The notes under the pieces were generated by a model. That model searched no databases and had not been told where the DNA came from. It was given only the letters and a program-made list of their open reading frames with translations. 64,000 bases of DNA from Chromatiales bacterium (ex Bugula neritina AB1) (GTDB lineage Bacteria; Pseudomonadota; Gammaproteobacteria; Granulosicoccales; Granulosicoccaceae), in the NCBI GenBank assembly GCA_001730015.1, contig MDLA01000133.1:24125-88124 (forward strand), read 5' to 3'. The translations under genes and the position numbers were made by a program. Positions 9,555 through 18,712 of this stretch are shown here, one piece after another. Within the stretch, counting starts at the first letter, position 1, and every line of letters begins with the position of its first letter.

Positions 9555-9995
9555 TCAACCAGGGATGTTGATTTCTATTGACCGATGTATGGGCTTGCCA
9601 TTGCTTGTCAAGAATTTATGATCAGGCAGAACGTTCAGATAAACAGTGACTGTGTGCGATCCAGGTGACAGATTCTCCAGTATGCTATTTGGCGTATACA
9701 CACTGGAATGTTTGGTGTCGTCCAGGTAAATATGGGCGTGACCGAATAAGGTTTCTCCGTCGGCAACAATGCAATTGCGACTGAATGTAAAATTGCTGGT
9801 TCGCATAGTTAGAAAAACGCGGTGATTGTTTACTACGGCATCAACGTGAAGGGATGGTGCATCCTCGAGAATCGGGTATTCTACAAAATGGTCATTAAAT
9901 GTGTTGATCGAATTTGCATCCATTTGCATAAATACTATGAAAAGGGCAAATGTGCTGCCAACGGGTAAAAGTACATGGAGCATCCATCGAATCAT
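9555..9995 (-). CDS. Small membrane-anchored or exported protein
   Basis: 146 residues. Residues about 5-25 are a hydrophobic signal or anchor. The mature part has GHAHIYLDDTK, a later LSPGSHTVTVYLN and a DHKFLTSNGKPI segment. This histidine-rich pattern (GHxHxYxD, then PGxHxVxVxLNxxxH) recalls small beta-sandwich periplasmic proteins sometimes encoded with DoxX or copper-related genes; that comparison is from memory and not certain. It starts 11 bp after the stop of the upstream DoxX/NDH-2 fusion gene on the same strand, so the two are almost surely co-transcribed. Confidence 0.7.
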   Translation of the reverse strand: MIRWMLHVLLPVGSTFALFIVFMQMDANSINTFNDHFVEYPILEDAPSLHVDAVVNNHRVFLTMRTSNFTFSRNCIVADGETLFGHAHIYLDDTKHSSVYTPNSILENLSPGSHTVTVYLNVLPDHKFLTSNGKPIHRSIEINIPG

Positions 9996-10006
9996 CTGGA
10001 TTATCT

Positions 10007-12373
10007 CTAGGCAGCTTTTTTGTTTTCGGACAAATGTTCGGGGAATTGGGTTTTATCCATTGTACTTGTGTTTGAATTGGTTGGCGTACCCGAACCAAGA
10101 TCCGAAGTGCTATTGCCAAAAAACACGCTAAATAATTCATCGATTAGCAATCGAACTTTACATTCGAAAGTGGGCAGCAGACTGAGAAATCTCACACGAT
10201 TAATTACTCTTGAAATTATTGCCGGCAGCTTTACCCCGCACCAGGATGTGATCGTTTTATGCCCCATATATAATTCGTATGTCTTGTGGCGACATTGCAC
10301 GAATGAGGTGGTTGGTAGTCCTTGAGACCGCGCCCACGCATTTGTTGCTGCTTTTCTGCCTTGTGCAATCGTGTAAGAAGGTCTGTGTTCTGACATCATT
10401 GATCGTAATGATACAACCCACGTACCATTGTACAGTGGATCAGACAGGCTCAGGTCGTGCTCGATATCGGGTAGTTTCTCTCCTGCATGGCGTTGCAGAG
10501 AATCCAGGTTTGAATGATAGTTTAGATTTACCACGGTTGACACCTCAATAAGACCTGAACGTTTGAGGACGATGCCCGATCCATCAATTCGCTCTATGGA
10601 GTCTTTATTTACGACACCAATCTCGTGAGAATTAAAAAGCTCATTTCTTCTATTTAATAATTTCGAGTCGATATTTTCTATTTCTGACTCACTTTCGAAT
10701 ACTACTACCTTGGGGTTGTATAGCTGTGATATCTGTCGTTCGACCCTGAGCCGGTTGAGTAGCGATCTAATCTCCATAGCCAGGGCCGATCCGTGTTGCC
10801 CACCACCGACGATAGCAAATCCTAGTTCGTCAGGTAGTAGTGGCGCCTCGTTGCTATTGCTGGATGCCTGATTGAGAATGTGTTGCTTTAATCGTAATGC
10901 GTCTGCAATGTTATCCAGATAAAATACGCAATTGGGCTTGCGATTGGGTGAAAGGGAGTGATTTGGCCCGGGTTCAACAGCATAGATTAACTGATCGTAG
11001 TGATGTAGCTTTGTTTTGTGGTCCGGGCAGCAAAGAACAAGGCACTTCGCACGAAAATCAATCAATTCGGCCTCAGCTAGTATGACTTCAGTTTTTACTA
11101 GAGTTCTGACTAATGGACTTACGACTGAAGTGGGCTGGACAGTACCTGATACAACCTCTGGAAGCATTGACTTGAACTGATAGTCAAGAGTGTTGCTCAC
11201 GAGGGTTACCTTCACGTTGCTAGGCTCGGGTAGAATACTCTCTAGTCGACGCGCAGCGGAAATAGCCGCCAGGCCATTTCCAAGTATTGTAATTCGGGTG
11301 CTTTTATCTGACGCAGGCTTGAAGCGCCAACGACCGCTGCCATTAAACAGAAATGAGACAGCCACGCCATAGTAGAGCAAGTGGGAGGTCAGATACTCAG
11401 CCTGAGTTAAGCATAGTGAGAAAAAAAGGAACGCTGCAATCAATATAAATGAAAGAAATCTCAAAACCACTCCAGCCACTATTAGCAGGCCGATAGATAC
11501 CTCTGTGGCAGCCAGAATGAGTACAAATGTCTCCGGGGAAAACCCCATGGTGGGCAGTTGGTGAACGTCGATTATCGCCATTGCCAGATTCGGCTGAATA
11601 ACCTTGAAATAAACCGCCAGGTATAGGAAGTTAGCCCCAACCAGTATGCGCAGTAGAAACTGAGCGCGCCCGAGGTTAATGGTGTGAGCTAACCGTTGAT
11701 TCATTGTTTGAAGCGTAGTCGGTACCGGCATCGGAATATACAGAGCTCCAGAGCCCGCAAAGAAAAGATAGGCGCTAACCCCGATAAAACTTGGCGCATA
11801 GGCAATAGCGGGCACACCGAGATATACGAGTGCGAAAACCGCCAGTGATATAGTGCAAAGCGCAGCAAGTCGCGTATAAATTCCTAGAACAATAGCAATA
11901 CCAGTTGTTACCTCAAACCAGCGGAGCCACTGTGTTGAAGGTGGTAGTTGACTAATCACCAGGTCCGGTGCGAGCAATGTCGGCTCAGTAAAAATGGTAT
12001 TTCCGTAGCGAGGTTCCAGTGCTAATGCAGACGAGATCAGCACCCATCCGAGACAGAATCGTAAAATAACGGATGTATACTTCCGTAATGAGCGCATTCG
12101 CGCCCGGAACATAGGGAATAGTTCTCGAGCGCCGTTAGCGTCTAAATGAAACAACGTTAAATTGACAGCGAGAGCTATTGCCAGAATAGCAAAGCCAGAT
12201 AGAGTAATCGATGTGTAGATGGAAGGTTTGGGCTTTCCGTTCCACTCAAGAACCTGATCAGGCGTGAGTACCCAGAGTTCATGAGCGCCGGCCTTGTTGG
12301 CGAGCACAACAAAAAAAATCAAGAGGAGCATGGAACACCGGCTATGTTGGTGACGGCCGTTGTGTCGGTTCAC
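10007..12373 (-). CDS. DoxX-like membrane domain fused to NDH-2-like flavoprotein
   Basis: 788 residues. After a signal or first membrane segment ending AHELWVLTPDQV, residues about 50-350 hold many hydrophobic helices with the DoxX-type pattern (repeated LRxxxGxxxL..A and ATEVSIGLLIVAGV). Residues about 360-730 resemble type II NADH dehydrogenase and sulfide:quinone reductase-like proteins: FAD-binding ITILGNGLAAISAARRL, then a second Rossmann motif AIVGGGQHGSALAMEI at about 519-533. The second half is divergent from canonical NDH-2. The architecture suggests a quinone-linked electron transfer module held in the membrane. The C-terminal 60 residues are low complexity (TSDLGSGTPTNSNTSTMD). 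It heads an operon with the small protein at 9555. Confidence 0.75.
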   Translation of the reverse strand: MNRHNGRHQHSRCSMLLLIFFVVLANKAGAHELWVLTPDQVLEWNGKPKPSIYTSITLSGFAILAIALAVNLTLFHLDANGARELFPMFRARMRSLRKYTSVILRFCLGWVLISSALALEPRYGNTIFTEPTLLAPDLVISQLPPSTQWLRWFEVTTGIAIVLGIYTRLAALCTISLAVFALVYLGVPAIAYAPSFIGVSAYLFFAGSGALYIPMPVPTTLQTMNQRLAHTINLGRAQFLLRILVGANFLYLAVYFKVIQPNLAMAIIDVHQLPTMGFSPETFVLILAATEVSIGLLIVAGVVLRFLSFILIAAFLFFSLCLTQAEYLTSHLLYYGVAVSFLFNGSGRWRFKPASDKSTRITILGNGLAAISAARRLESILPEPSNVKVTLVSNTLDYQFKSMLPEVVSGTVQPTSVVSPLVRTLVKTEVILAEAELIDFRAKCLVLCCPDHKTKLHHYDQLIYAVEPGPNHSLSPNRKPNCVFYLDNIADALRLKQHILNQASSNSNEAPLLPDELGFAIVGGGQHGSALAMEIRSLLNRLRVERQISQLYNPKVVVFESESEIENIDSKLLNRRNELFNSHEIGVVNKDSIERIDGSGIVLKRSGLIEVSTVVNLNYHSNLDSLQRHAGEKLPDIEHDLSLSDPLYNGTWVVSLRSMMSEHRPSYTIAQGRKAATNAWARSQGLPTTSFVQCRHKTYELYMGHKTITSWCGVKLPAIISRVINRVRFLSLLPTFECKVRLLIDELFSVFFGNSTSDLGSGTPTNSNTSTMDKTQFPEHLSENKKAA

Positions 12374-13288
12374 TGTTTTGTATTTCGTTAGAGGACAAAA
12401 GGGTATCGGCTGGTTAGATTGATTTCTTAATCACCGCAACGATGCCCTCATAACTTCGTTGAAATAATAATATTCAGGAAAAGTAACACCTCCATCGTAC
12501 TGATCTGATGCTGTTATGTGTGTTAATTCAGTGAGTTGATTGAATTCAATTTTTAAAGATGAATTGTTGTGGTTATTGGCAGTTCCGGCATCAATTGCAT
12601 GATTTTCCTCGGAGATATCCTGGTGTAGTCCTCTTGCTCTTGTGTCACAGCAATCGGGTGGATTGGCGGTAAACGGCGCTAAAGTCGCGTGCTGCGGCAG
12701 TTAGTAATCAACTTGGTGATCGTACTTGAGGTGCATCTGCCATTGCAATTCTTCATTGGTAGTGGTTTTAGTGGTGGACATTTTCGCCAGTAGTGGAGTG
12801 GAATGTCGTGTGGCGCACCATCCTTCTCCGGTTCGTAGTGGTTGTGTCTGGCCGATTCCGGAGTAGAAAAATGTTTCCAGCTCAGCGGACGGTCCGGTGA
12901 TGCTTTCCGTAGCCATTTTAGCGCGGGGCCTAACCAGGGGAGATGCTATTCGGTTTCTAATACCCCACTCAATGATATTGTCGTTGCAGTTTTGGTTGGG
13001 GTGGTTTGCCGGTTTATTTGCAGCAGCTACATGGGTATTTACATCATAGTGTTGCTGTGGATTGGTCTGGTGTTGAACATAAAAGGTTGGTGTGACTTAT
13101 TACGGATGCAGTTGAATGGCGAGACTACTCTGTGGTTTGATCAGGGAGAATGCGAGAGTTTGGTAAAATAGATGACTCTGGAAGCAGAAAATGTAGAGAG
13201 GGGTATTTTTGAGACTTACCCTCAGATTTTATTTAGGTCAATCCGGGTTTATTTCTCAGATTTTATTTGTCTATTTCTCAGAGTCTAT
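12374..13288. other. 915-bp region without a confident gene; possible decayed small membrane gene
   Basis: Two weak open frames occur: 12701-12916 minus (71 codons, no ribosome binding site) and 12842-13171 plus (109 codons). In the plus frame the second half is hydrophobic (YMGIYIIVLLWIGLVLNIKGW). In the neighbouring plus frame 12973-13050 begins with ATG and reads as another membrane helix (FWLGWFAGLFAAATWVF) before a stop. Together these look like one small membrane protein split by a frameshift near 13035, but neither piece is supported by a start signal. The promoter of the DoxX fusion gene should lie at the left end. Confidence 0.3.
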
Positions 13289-13290
13289 TT
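13221..13290. repeat. Short imperfect tandem repeat at the 3' end of the ABC ATPase gene
   Basis: CTCAGATTTTATTT occurs exactly at 13221-13234 and 13255-13268, and a variant CTCAGAGTCTATTT at 13277-13290. ATCCGGGTT follows the first and third units (13241 and 13291). The array reaches the stop codon of the ATPase gene at 13289. Confidence 0.7.
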
Positions 13291-14383
13291 ATCCGGGTTG
13301 TTGCAGAAGGTGCGCGCTGGAGCTTTTCCAGTTTAAGTAGAAAGTACCGCCGTCGGTGTGATTCAGCGTGGCCAGTTCACGTTCCTGAAGCTGTACCTTA
13401 AACTCTGTTCCGTCAGTGGTTTCAAGAAAGAGAGTGACAACCGAGCCGATAAATTCTTCGGAAATCAGTGTGCAGACGACTCCGTTTTCAGTATTCCTAT
13501 CGACTCGCGATATTTCAACGAGATCTGCGGCGATAACAAATGTTGCATCATCGCCTGGTGTCAGGCTGGCGTGTTCTTCGGTGGTCTGGATACTGAATGC
13601 ACCAACGGGGGATTCCATATAAACGAGACCAGATTCGATTCCAGAGACTTTGCCTCCTACAATATTATTTCGCCCGACAAACTCGGCAACAAAGCGGTTT
13701 GCTGGTTCTCTATATATATCTCTCGGTTTAGCGGTCTGTGCTATTTCACCATCCGACATGATAACTACTCTGTCTGCCATGGCAAAAGCTTCTGATTGAG
13801 AGTGAGTGACATAAACAAAGGTGATTCCAAGTTCGCGTTGCAACCGGGTGAGGACCGACTGCATGCGTATCACCAGATGTGCATCAAGCGCTGAAAGTGG
13901 TTCATCGAGTAATAATAACCGGGGCTCGATAACAAGTGATCTGGCTAGCGCAACGCGTTGCTTCTGTCCGCCTGAGAGTGTTTCGACGTTTCGTTCTGCA
14001 AACTCAGCGACGCCTAATCGTTCGAGCCAGTCCAGTGCTTTTTTTCGCCTTGTCGTGGCATCCTGATTGCGCATTTTTAGGCCGAACTCGACGTTTTCGC
14101 GGACGTTTAGAAAAGGAAACAAAGCCAAAGACTGCCAGACCAGCGGGGTGTCACGCTCATGGGGGCGGACATCGTTCATCAATTGACCGTCTATAGTGAT
14201 TGAGCCTGAAGTTGGTTTTTCCAGACCGGCCAGCATGCGCAATGTGGTTGTTTTGCCGCATCCGGATGGTCCCATTATGGCGATAAACTCACCGGCATCT
14301 ATGCTGAGGTCCATACTTTTTACGGCGACAAAATCACCAAAGTGCTTGGCTACGCTTTCAAAGGTGACTAAGGGGTTGCTCAT
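13289..14383 (-). CDS. ABC transporter ATP-binding protein, PotA type
   Basis: 364 residues. It energises the importer encoded just upstream. The nucleotide-binding domain has Walker A GPSGCGKTT (about residues 39-47), signature LSGGQKQRVALARSL, Walker B RLLLLDEPLSALD and the switch histidine in VTHSQSEA. The C-terminal ~130 residues form the TOBE-type regulatory domain seen in PotA/FbpC/UgpC ATPases. Its ATG overlaps the stop of the permease gene by four bases (ATGA), so translation is coupled. Ligand: polyamine-like small molecules by family, but the neighbouring genes hint at something else. Compared with PotA (378 residues) the length is normal. Confidence 0.95.
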   Translation of the reverse strand: MSNPLVTFESVAKHFGDFVAVKSMDLSIDAGEFIAIMGPSGCGKTTTLRMLAGLEKPTSGSITIDGQLMNDVRPHERDTPLVWQSLALFPFLNVRENVEFGLKMRNQDATTRRKKALDWLERLGVAEFAERNVETLSGGQKQRVALARSLVIEPRLLLLDEPLSALDAHLVIRMQSVLTRLQRELGITFVYVTHSQSEAFAMADRVVIMSDGEIAQTAKPRDIYREPANRFVAEFVGRNNIVGGKVSGIESGLVYMESPVGAFSIQTTEEHASLTPGDDATFVIAADLVEISRVDRNTENGVVCTLISEEFIGSVVTLFLETTDGTEFKVQLQERELATLNHTDGGTFYLNWKSSSAHLLQQPG

Positions 14384-15177
14384 GAGAAAGTCTTGCTCTG
14401 GCGGACGGTGAAAAATACCTGGGCTATGATTACCAGTGTCATTGATACTAGAAATACAAAGGTGCCGATTGCATTGACCTGTGGATCAATATTGCCCTGA
14501 ACAATCTCCAGTATAAGGACAGGTACGGTTTTGTTCAGTCCCGATACAAACCAGGCAATAGCGAACTCGTCGAATGAGACTGCAGCGGTGAGAAACAAAG
14601 AAGAAATGATAGAAGGTTTGCAGAAGGGGATAATAACTTCCCGCATGGCCCGCCATTCACTGGCGCCAAGATTCCAGGCTGCTGATTCAAGATCTTTGTC
14701 CATCTGATTTAGTCGCAAACGACAGATGGCCATTGCAAACGGGGCGGTTAAAACACTATGAGCAATAATAATTGACCACAGCTGGCCTGAGGCGCCGATC
14801 TTTGAAAACCAGGCCAGCATAGCCAGAGCCATAATAATTAACGGGATAGTTGGTGGTAACAACACCAGCGCCAGATAGGCACTTTTGAAGCGGAAATTGT
14901 AGCGATAGTCGGTGTAGGCTGTGCAAAATCCAAGTACCGTTGCAATAACGGCGGTGCAGCTGGAGACAACAATACTATTGCGAATGGCGGTCCAGACATC
15001 GGGGTCTGCCCAGATCGTTTCGTACCAATGCAGTGTGAAAGATTCAAGCGGAATGGTTGGAAAGCGTGCAGAATTAAAAGAAAATACAACACTGAAAAGA
15101 ATCGGGGCAAACACAAAAACGAACAATAGCAAGGTGTATCCGCGCAGTGTCCAGGAAAGCAGAAAATCGTTTTTCAT
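14380..15177 (-). CDS. ABC transporter inner membrane permease, PotC type
   Basis: 265 residues from the ATG at 15177, which overlaps the previous stop as ATGA. The ORF could be extended upstream to 15276, but the extra residues read as translation of the neighbouring gene in another frame. Six hydrophobic helices and the cytoplasmic EAA-type loop (SAAWNLGASEWRAMREVIIPFCKPSI) identify a binding-protein-dependent permease of the spermidine/putrescine class. It pairs with the PotB-type permease and PotA-type ATPase of the same operon. Confidence 0.94.
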   Translation of the reverse strand: MKNDFLLSWTLRGYTLLLFVFVFAPILFSVVFSFNSARFPTIPLESFTLHWYETIWADPDVWTAIRNSIVVSSCTAVIATVLGFCTAYTDYRYNFRFKSAYLALVLLPPTIPLIIMALAMLAWFSKIGASGQLWSIIIAHSVLTAPFAMAICRLRLNQMDKDLESAAWNLGASEWRAMREVIIPFCKPSIISSLFLTAAVSFDEFAIAWFVSGLNKTVPVLILEIVQGNIDPQVNAIGTFVFLVSMTLVIIAQVFFTVRQSKTFS

Positions 15178-16058
15178 CGGCTTGCTCGCTTGCGGTAAGC
15201 CAGCGCCAGTGCCGCAAAGGCGATGGTAATCAGTGTGATCATCATAACAACGGCTACAACTGCTGCGCGTGGCCACTGCTGCCCGGACTTTGTAGTGTCT
15301 ATAATTAATATCGGGAGTGTTGGTGGCTTTGATCCGCCGAGGTAATAGGGGCTGACAAAATCACCAAACGATAAAATAAAGCAAAACAGTGCGGCAACAA
15401 TCAAACCTGTTTTGGCTAATGGGATGATTACCCGGTATACAGCTTTGAACGGTGTGCAGCCCAGATTGAAGGCTGCCTGAATAAGGTTTCGATCTATATT
15501 TGACAGTGCGAACGTCTGCAGAACCACAACAAGTGGCAAGGTGAGTGTCATGTAGCCGACAAGTGTGCCGAATTTAGTATTCAGCATGGTATAGGGCCCC
15601 AGGCCGATATGGGCCAGTAAGGCGTTAACTACCCCGCTTTCGGCAAGAATGACGTACCAGGAAAATATTCGCACCAGGTAACTGGTGAAAAACGGGATGA
15701 TCAAAAGGAAAAGTGCCCATCGCCGCACAGCGGGCGATACCTTAAATGCCAGCGCAAATGCGGCCGGAAACGCTAGAACCGAAGTTACTACGGTGGAAAG
15801 AGTGGCCAGTGCCAGAGTGAGAAAGTAGCTGTCCCAGAAATAGCCGCGGGTTAGCATCTTCTGCCAGTTTTTAAATTCGAAGGCTTCTTCCATCCGGTAG
15901 TTTTTCACCAGAAAGAAAGACATGGCGACCATGAATATAAGCGGGCCCAGAAAAAACAGTGCCTGCCAGATAATAATGGGAACGCGCCAGGTGGTGGCGT
16001 ATCCGTTAAACCACTTGCGGGCGGGGGGGCGTGCTGTGGGCAATGGTCTAGCCTGCAA
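15174..16058 (-). CDS. ABC transporter inner membrane permease, PotB type
   Basis: 294 residues. Helices from about residue 28 onward and the EAA-type loop QAAFNLGCTPFKAVYRVIIPLAKTGL place it with PotB-like permeases. The start is uncertain: the frame offers only TTG codons before the first helix (16058 chosen; another TTG at residue 6), and no good ribosome binding site precedes them. The gap of 220 bp to the binding-protein gene is long for this operon and includes a perfect 9-bp hairpin at 16083-16106. Confidence 0.92.
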   Translation of the reverse strand: MQARPLPTARPPARKWFNGYATTWRVPIIIWQALFFLGPLIFMVAMSFFLVKNYRMEEAFEFKNWQKMLTRGYFWDSYFLTLALATLSTVVTSVLAFPAAFALAFKVSPAVRRWALFLLIIPFFTSYLVRIFSWYVILAESGVVNALLAHIGLGPYTMLNTKFGTLVGYMTLTLPLVVVLQTFALSNIDRNLIQAAFNLGCTPFKAVYRVIIPLAKTGLIVAALFCFILSFGDFVSPYYLGGSKPPTLPILIIDTTKSGQQWPRAAVVAVVMMITLITIAFAALALAYRKRASR

Positions 16059-16082
16059 TTTTGTTTTGTATGAGTTTTGCTG

Positions 16083-16106
16083 CTATAGAAACTTGCATTT
16101 CTATAG
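16083..16106 (-). other. Intra-operon hairpin between binding-protein and permease genes
   Basis: CTATAGAAA at 16083-16091 and TTTCTATAG at 16098-16106 form a perfect 9-bp inverted repeat with a 6-base loop. There is no T-run, so it is not a standard terminator. Placed after the abundant periplasmic component, it may stabilise the upstream message or damp downstream expression; this is an inference from position. Confidence 0.5.
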
Positions 16107-16278
16107 ACAGGTTTGCATTAGATTTTCGTTGTTGCCGGATATGGCCGGTATGGCTGGCAGTAGCCAAAGGGTTTAATAAATTGGCGTTTGTAACTGCGTT
16201 TGAGCTATATGATACAGTCACAGGTTTATGACCCGGAAATTTCCAGCTGCGCGGACGTCCCTGTCCGGCACGGATCAA

Positions 16279-17448
16279 TCAAGCGTTTTTATACTCCGAC
16301 CAGTAGTCGTTCCAGTCTTCCAGAGATTGCTGCTGCGGGATGTCGCGATAGTGAATTCTGCCTTCGTTGATCAAGGCTATCGGCTCGTTGGCCATGCCTT
16401 CGATCTGATGGGAGCGTTCCGCTTCTTTTCTGTCGACTTCAATTAATTTGGCGCGGCCGGCCCTGGTGACGCAAAAGCCCGGGTAAGCGGCCATCTGCGC
16501 GGATTTCACTTGTCCGGCAGGAGACATCATGTATTGAATGAATTTCTTAACCTCATCGGCTTTTTCCGACCCTTTGCCAATGCTGTAGCTCTCGGTAAAC
16601 TGGATGCCGCCTTCCTTCGGGATGACCGAGGCAACCGGAGCGCCGTCTTTTTCCAACACGCCGGTAATCCAGTCACCGATGCCGCACATCGCGAGCATTT
16701 CGCCGTTTTTCAGCGAATTAAATGTTCCGCCGTAGTCGAAGAAACCACCGACCTGTGGGCGCAGACTGGTTGTGGTTTCCTGCAGTTTGCTCCATTTGTC
16801 GTCATCAAGATCCCACAGTGAGGGGCCGTTGCCGTCATACAGGCTCATCATTCCAAGGTTTGGCAGGTGCCAGTCGAAGTGACCGACTTTGCCTTTGAGT
16901 TCCGGTTTCCAGAAGCATTTATAGCTGGCAGCTTCCTCTGCAGTTACTGCCGTTGTGTTGTATGAAACTCCGAGGTGGCCTCCGCGAAGCATCATTGAAA
17001 ACAACTTGCCGTCTTTCCAGTGGCCGGGGAACTGAGTGAAATCTTCATGCAGCATATCGTCGAACGGATAGTCTGCAGCGTTCATTTCCTCAATGTAGCC
17101 TGCTGCGTTAAGTTGCTGCACAAACTCTGCATCGGACAGAATCAGGTCATAGGTGCCCGGAGGTGACTGTGCGATCAGGGCCAGCATGTTATCGCCACCG
17201 GCGTAATACTTAGGCTTGAACTTAACGTTATTTGCGGCTTCGTACTCGGCAACTACATCGGGCTCGCCGTGACCGTACCAGGCCAACATGTTGATTTCTG
17301 TAACATTCGCCCATGCCCGGCTGATATAGGGTGCACCGAGAATGGTGGCACCACCGTATTTGAGTAGTTTGCGTCGACCGGGAGAGGCCACTTTTTTCTC
17401 GGTATTTTGATCTTGCATAATTTCAATTATCCCTGGTTGGTTATCCAC
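16279..17448 (-). CDS. Periplasmic solute-binding protein, PotD type, Tat signal
   Basis: About 389 residues. Captures the substrate for the downstream permeases. The N-terminus carries SPGRRKLLKYGGATIL followed by SRAWA, a twin-arginine signal with a likely cleavage near residue 48. The mature part is a COG0687-like binding fold (INMLAWYGHGEPDVVAEYEA, YDLILSDAEFVQQL, then GIGDWITGVLEKDGAPV). Start is open to doubt: GTG at 17448 has AGGTGG four bases before it; ATG at 17418 has AGGGA at longer distance. It is the first gene of a minus-strand transporter operon and is divergent from the TIM-barrel gene at 17897. Confidence 0.92.
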   Translation of the reverse strand: MDNQPGIIEIMQDQNTEKKVASPGRRKLLKYGGATILGAPYISRAWANVTEINMLAWYGHGEPDVVAEYEAANNVKFKPKYYAGGDNMLALIAQSPPGTYDLILSDAEFVQQLNAAGYIEEMNAADYPFDDMLHEDFTQFPGHWKDGKLFSMMLRGGHLGVSYNTTAVTAEEAASYKCFWKPELKGKVGHFDWHLPNLGMMSLYDGNGPSLWDLDDDKWSKLQETTTSLRPQVGGFFDYGGTFNSLKNGEMLAMCGIGDWITGVLEKDGAPVASVIPKEGGIQFTESYSIGKGSEKADEVKKFIQYMMSPAGQVKSAQMAAYPGFCVTRAGRAKLIEVDRKEAERSHQIEGMANEPIALINEGRIHYRDIPQQQSLEDWNDYWSEYKNA

Positions 17449-17896
17449 TTTACCACCTGGCGGACTTTAGCTGTTCGGTTGCACCGGCTCCTGCAGTAGT
17501 TGGCTGGTATGCCCGGCACAGGTGCTGGTGCGCTTTGATACTTTCTGGTTTGGATGCTCTACTACTTGCAAGTACGTATTGTACGGGCAAACCGGGTGAA
17601 TTTTCTCCATGCACGAGACGGGTCGTGTCATGAATAAGACAGCTGGCATGCGGTGCATGGTACGTACTCGCTGTGTTGACTGCCACCGGTAAACTGCTCG
17701 CAGGAACGGCTCATTGGCTGAAACTATATCATTATTATTATGCTGGCGCCTTTAGGCTGCTATCCAGCAAGCCGGTTCATGGTTATACTAGCGCTGGCCG
17801 CCGGGAATTATTCTGGAAGGAAAAGGCGTGGCTGTTGAGCGTTGTCTGGATGTGAGTTTTCGAAAAGCAGCAACGCGAAGTTTTTGACAGATTCTT
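17449..17896. promoter_or_regulatory. 448-bp divergent intergenic region
   Basis: Between the transporter operon (leftwards) and the TIM-barrel/PRTase pair (rightwards). Short frames inside (17450-17686 minus, 17673-17855 plus) lack start signals and are not called. The shared control region implies the two divergent units may be co-regulated. No obvious palindrome was found. Confidence 0.4.
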
Positions 17897-18673
17897 GTGG
17901 TTGAATTTCAGCTGGTGAAAGCCGGGATACGGGTTTTGGATAGAGAAAAATTCAGACAGAATTTTGGTGGCAGGGGCGTGGCTGTTCTGCCCGTGATTCA
18001 TGTTCTTGACAACCAGCAGGCTGAACGCAATATCGAACGGGCCAGGGATGGTGGCTGTCCGGGTGTGTTTTTGATCAATCACGATTTCCCGTATGAGCGG
18101 TTTCTTCCGATTATCCGGCATTGCCGGTTGTGCTTTCCTGACTATTGGATCGGAGTGAATTTTCTTGCGGTTACGGGGAAAACAGCGTTTCCGATTTTAG
18201 CTGAACTGCGAGACGAAGGTGTCCGTGTCGACGCCTATTGGGCAGACGATGCCCGTATTGATGAAAAAAAACCGGTAGATAATCAACCGGAGGCATCCGA
18301 GATTGCCGGTGTACGGAATGATTGCAATTGGAACGGTTTGTATTTTGGCGGCACTGCATTTAAAAAGCAGCGGGAGATCGATCCGGCCGATTACGCCCGA
18401 AGTGCGACTATTGCGTGTGAGTACATGGATGTTGTAACCACTTCAGGCATTGCAACTGGGCATTCGGCTGACCTTGGTAAGATCGAAACTTTCCGGCGTG
18501 CCTGTGGTGATTCTCCGGTAGCGCTGGCATCCGGTATTACACCTGAGAATGTTTCAGACTATGCGCCCTGGGTTGATGCGGTACTGGTGGCTACGGGAAT
18601 CAATATCAGAGACGATTTCTACACAATCGATCCGGCCAGGCTGGCAGCGTTATTGAGCCAGATTAGCCATTGA
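17897..18673 (+). CDS. TIM-barrel protein, BtpA/SgcQ-like
   Basis: 258 residues from a GTG; no strong ribosome binding site, so a start 21 bases later (GTG) is possible. The sequence alternates beta strands and helices: VAVLPVIHVLD near the N-terminus, GVFLINHDFPYE, WIGVNFLA, and a C-terminal phosphate-site-like VALASGITPENVSDYAPWVDAVLVATGI. This end pattern resembles BtpA/SgcQ family TIM barrels, of unsettled function. The neighbouring phosphoribosyltransferase-like gene and divergent importer suggest a role in nucleobase or related metabolite salvage; that is inference only. Confidence 0.7.
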   Translation: MVEFQLVKAGIRVLDREKFRQNFGGRGVAVLPVIHVLDNQQAERNIERARDGGCPGVFLINHDFPYERFLPIIRHCRLCFPDYWIGVNFLAVTGKTAFPILAELRDEGVRVDAYWADDARIDEKKPVDNQPEASEIAGVRNDCNWNGLYFGGTAFKKQREIDPADYARSATIACEYMDVVTTSGIATGHSADLGKIETFRRACGDSPVALASGITPENVSDYAPWVDAVLVATGINIRDDFYTIDPARLAALLSQISH

Positions 18674-18712
18674 ACCCTTCAACAGCGAACTGATGAAAAT
18701 GGAATCGAAACT

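Noticed and set aside
13358..13795. 145-codon plus-strand frame opposite the ABC ATPase
   Set aside because: Shadow of a gene with intact Walker motifs on the other strand.
17450..17686. 78-codon minus-strand frame before the PotD-type gene
   Set aside because: No ribosome binding site and composition unlike a protein; it occupies the divergent promoter region.
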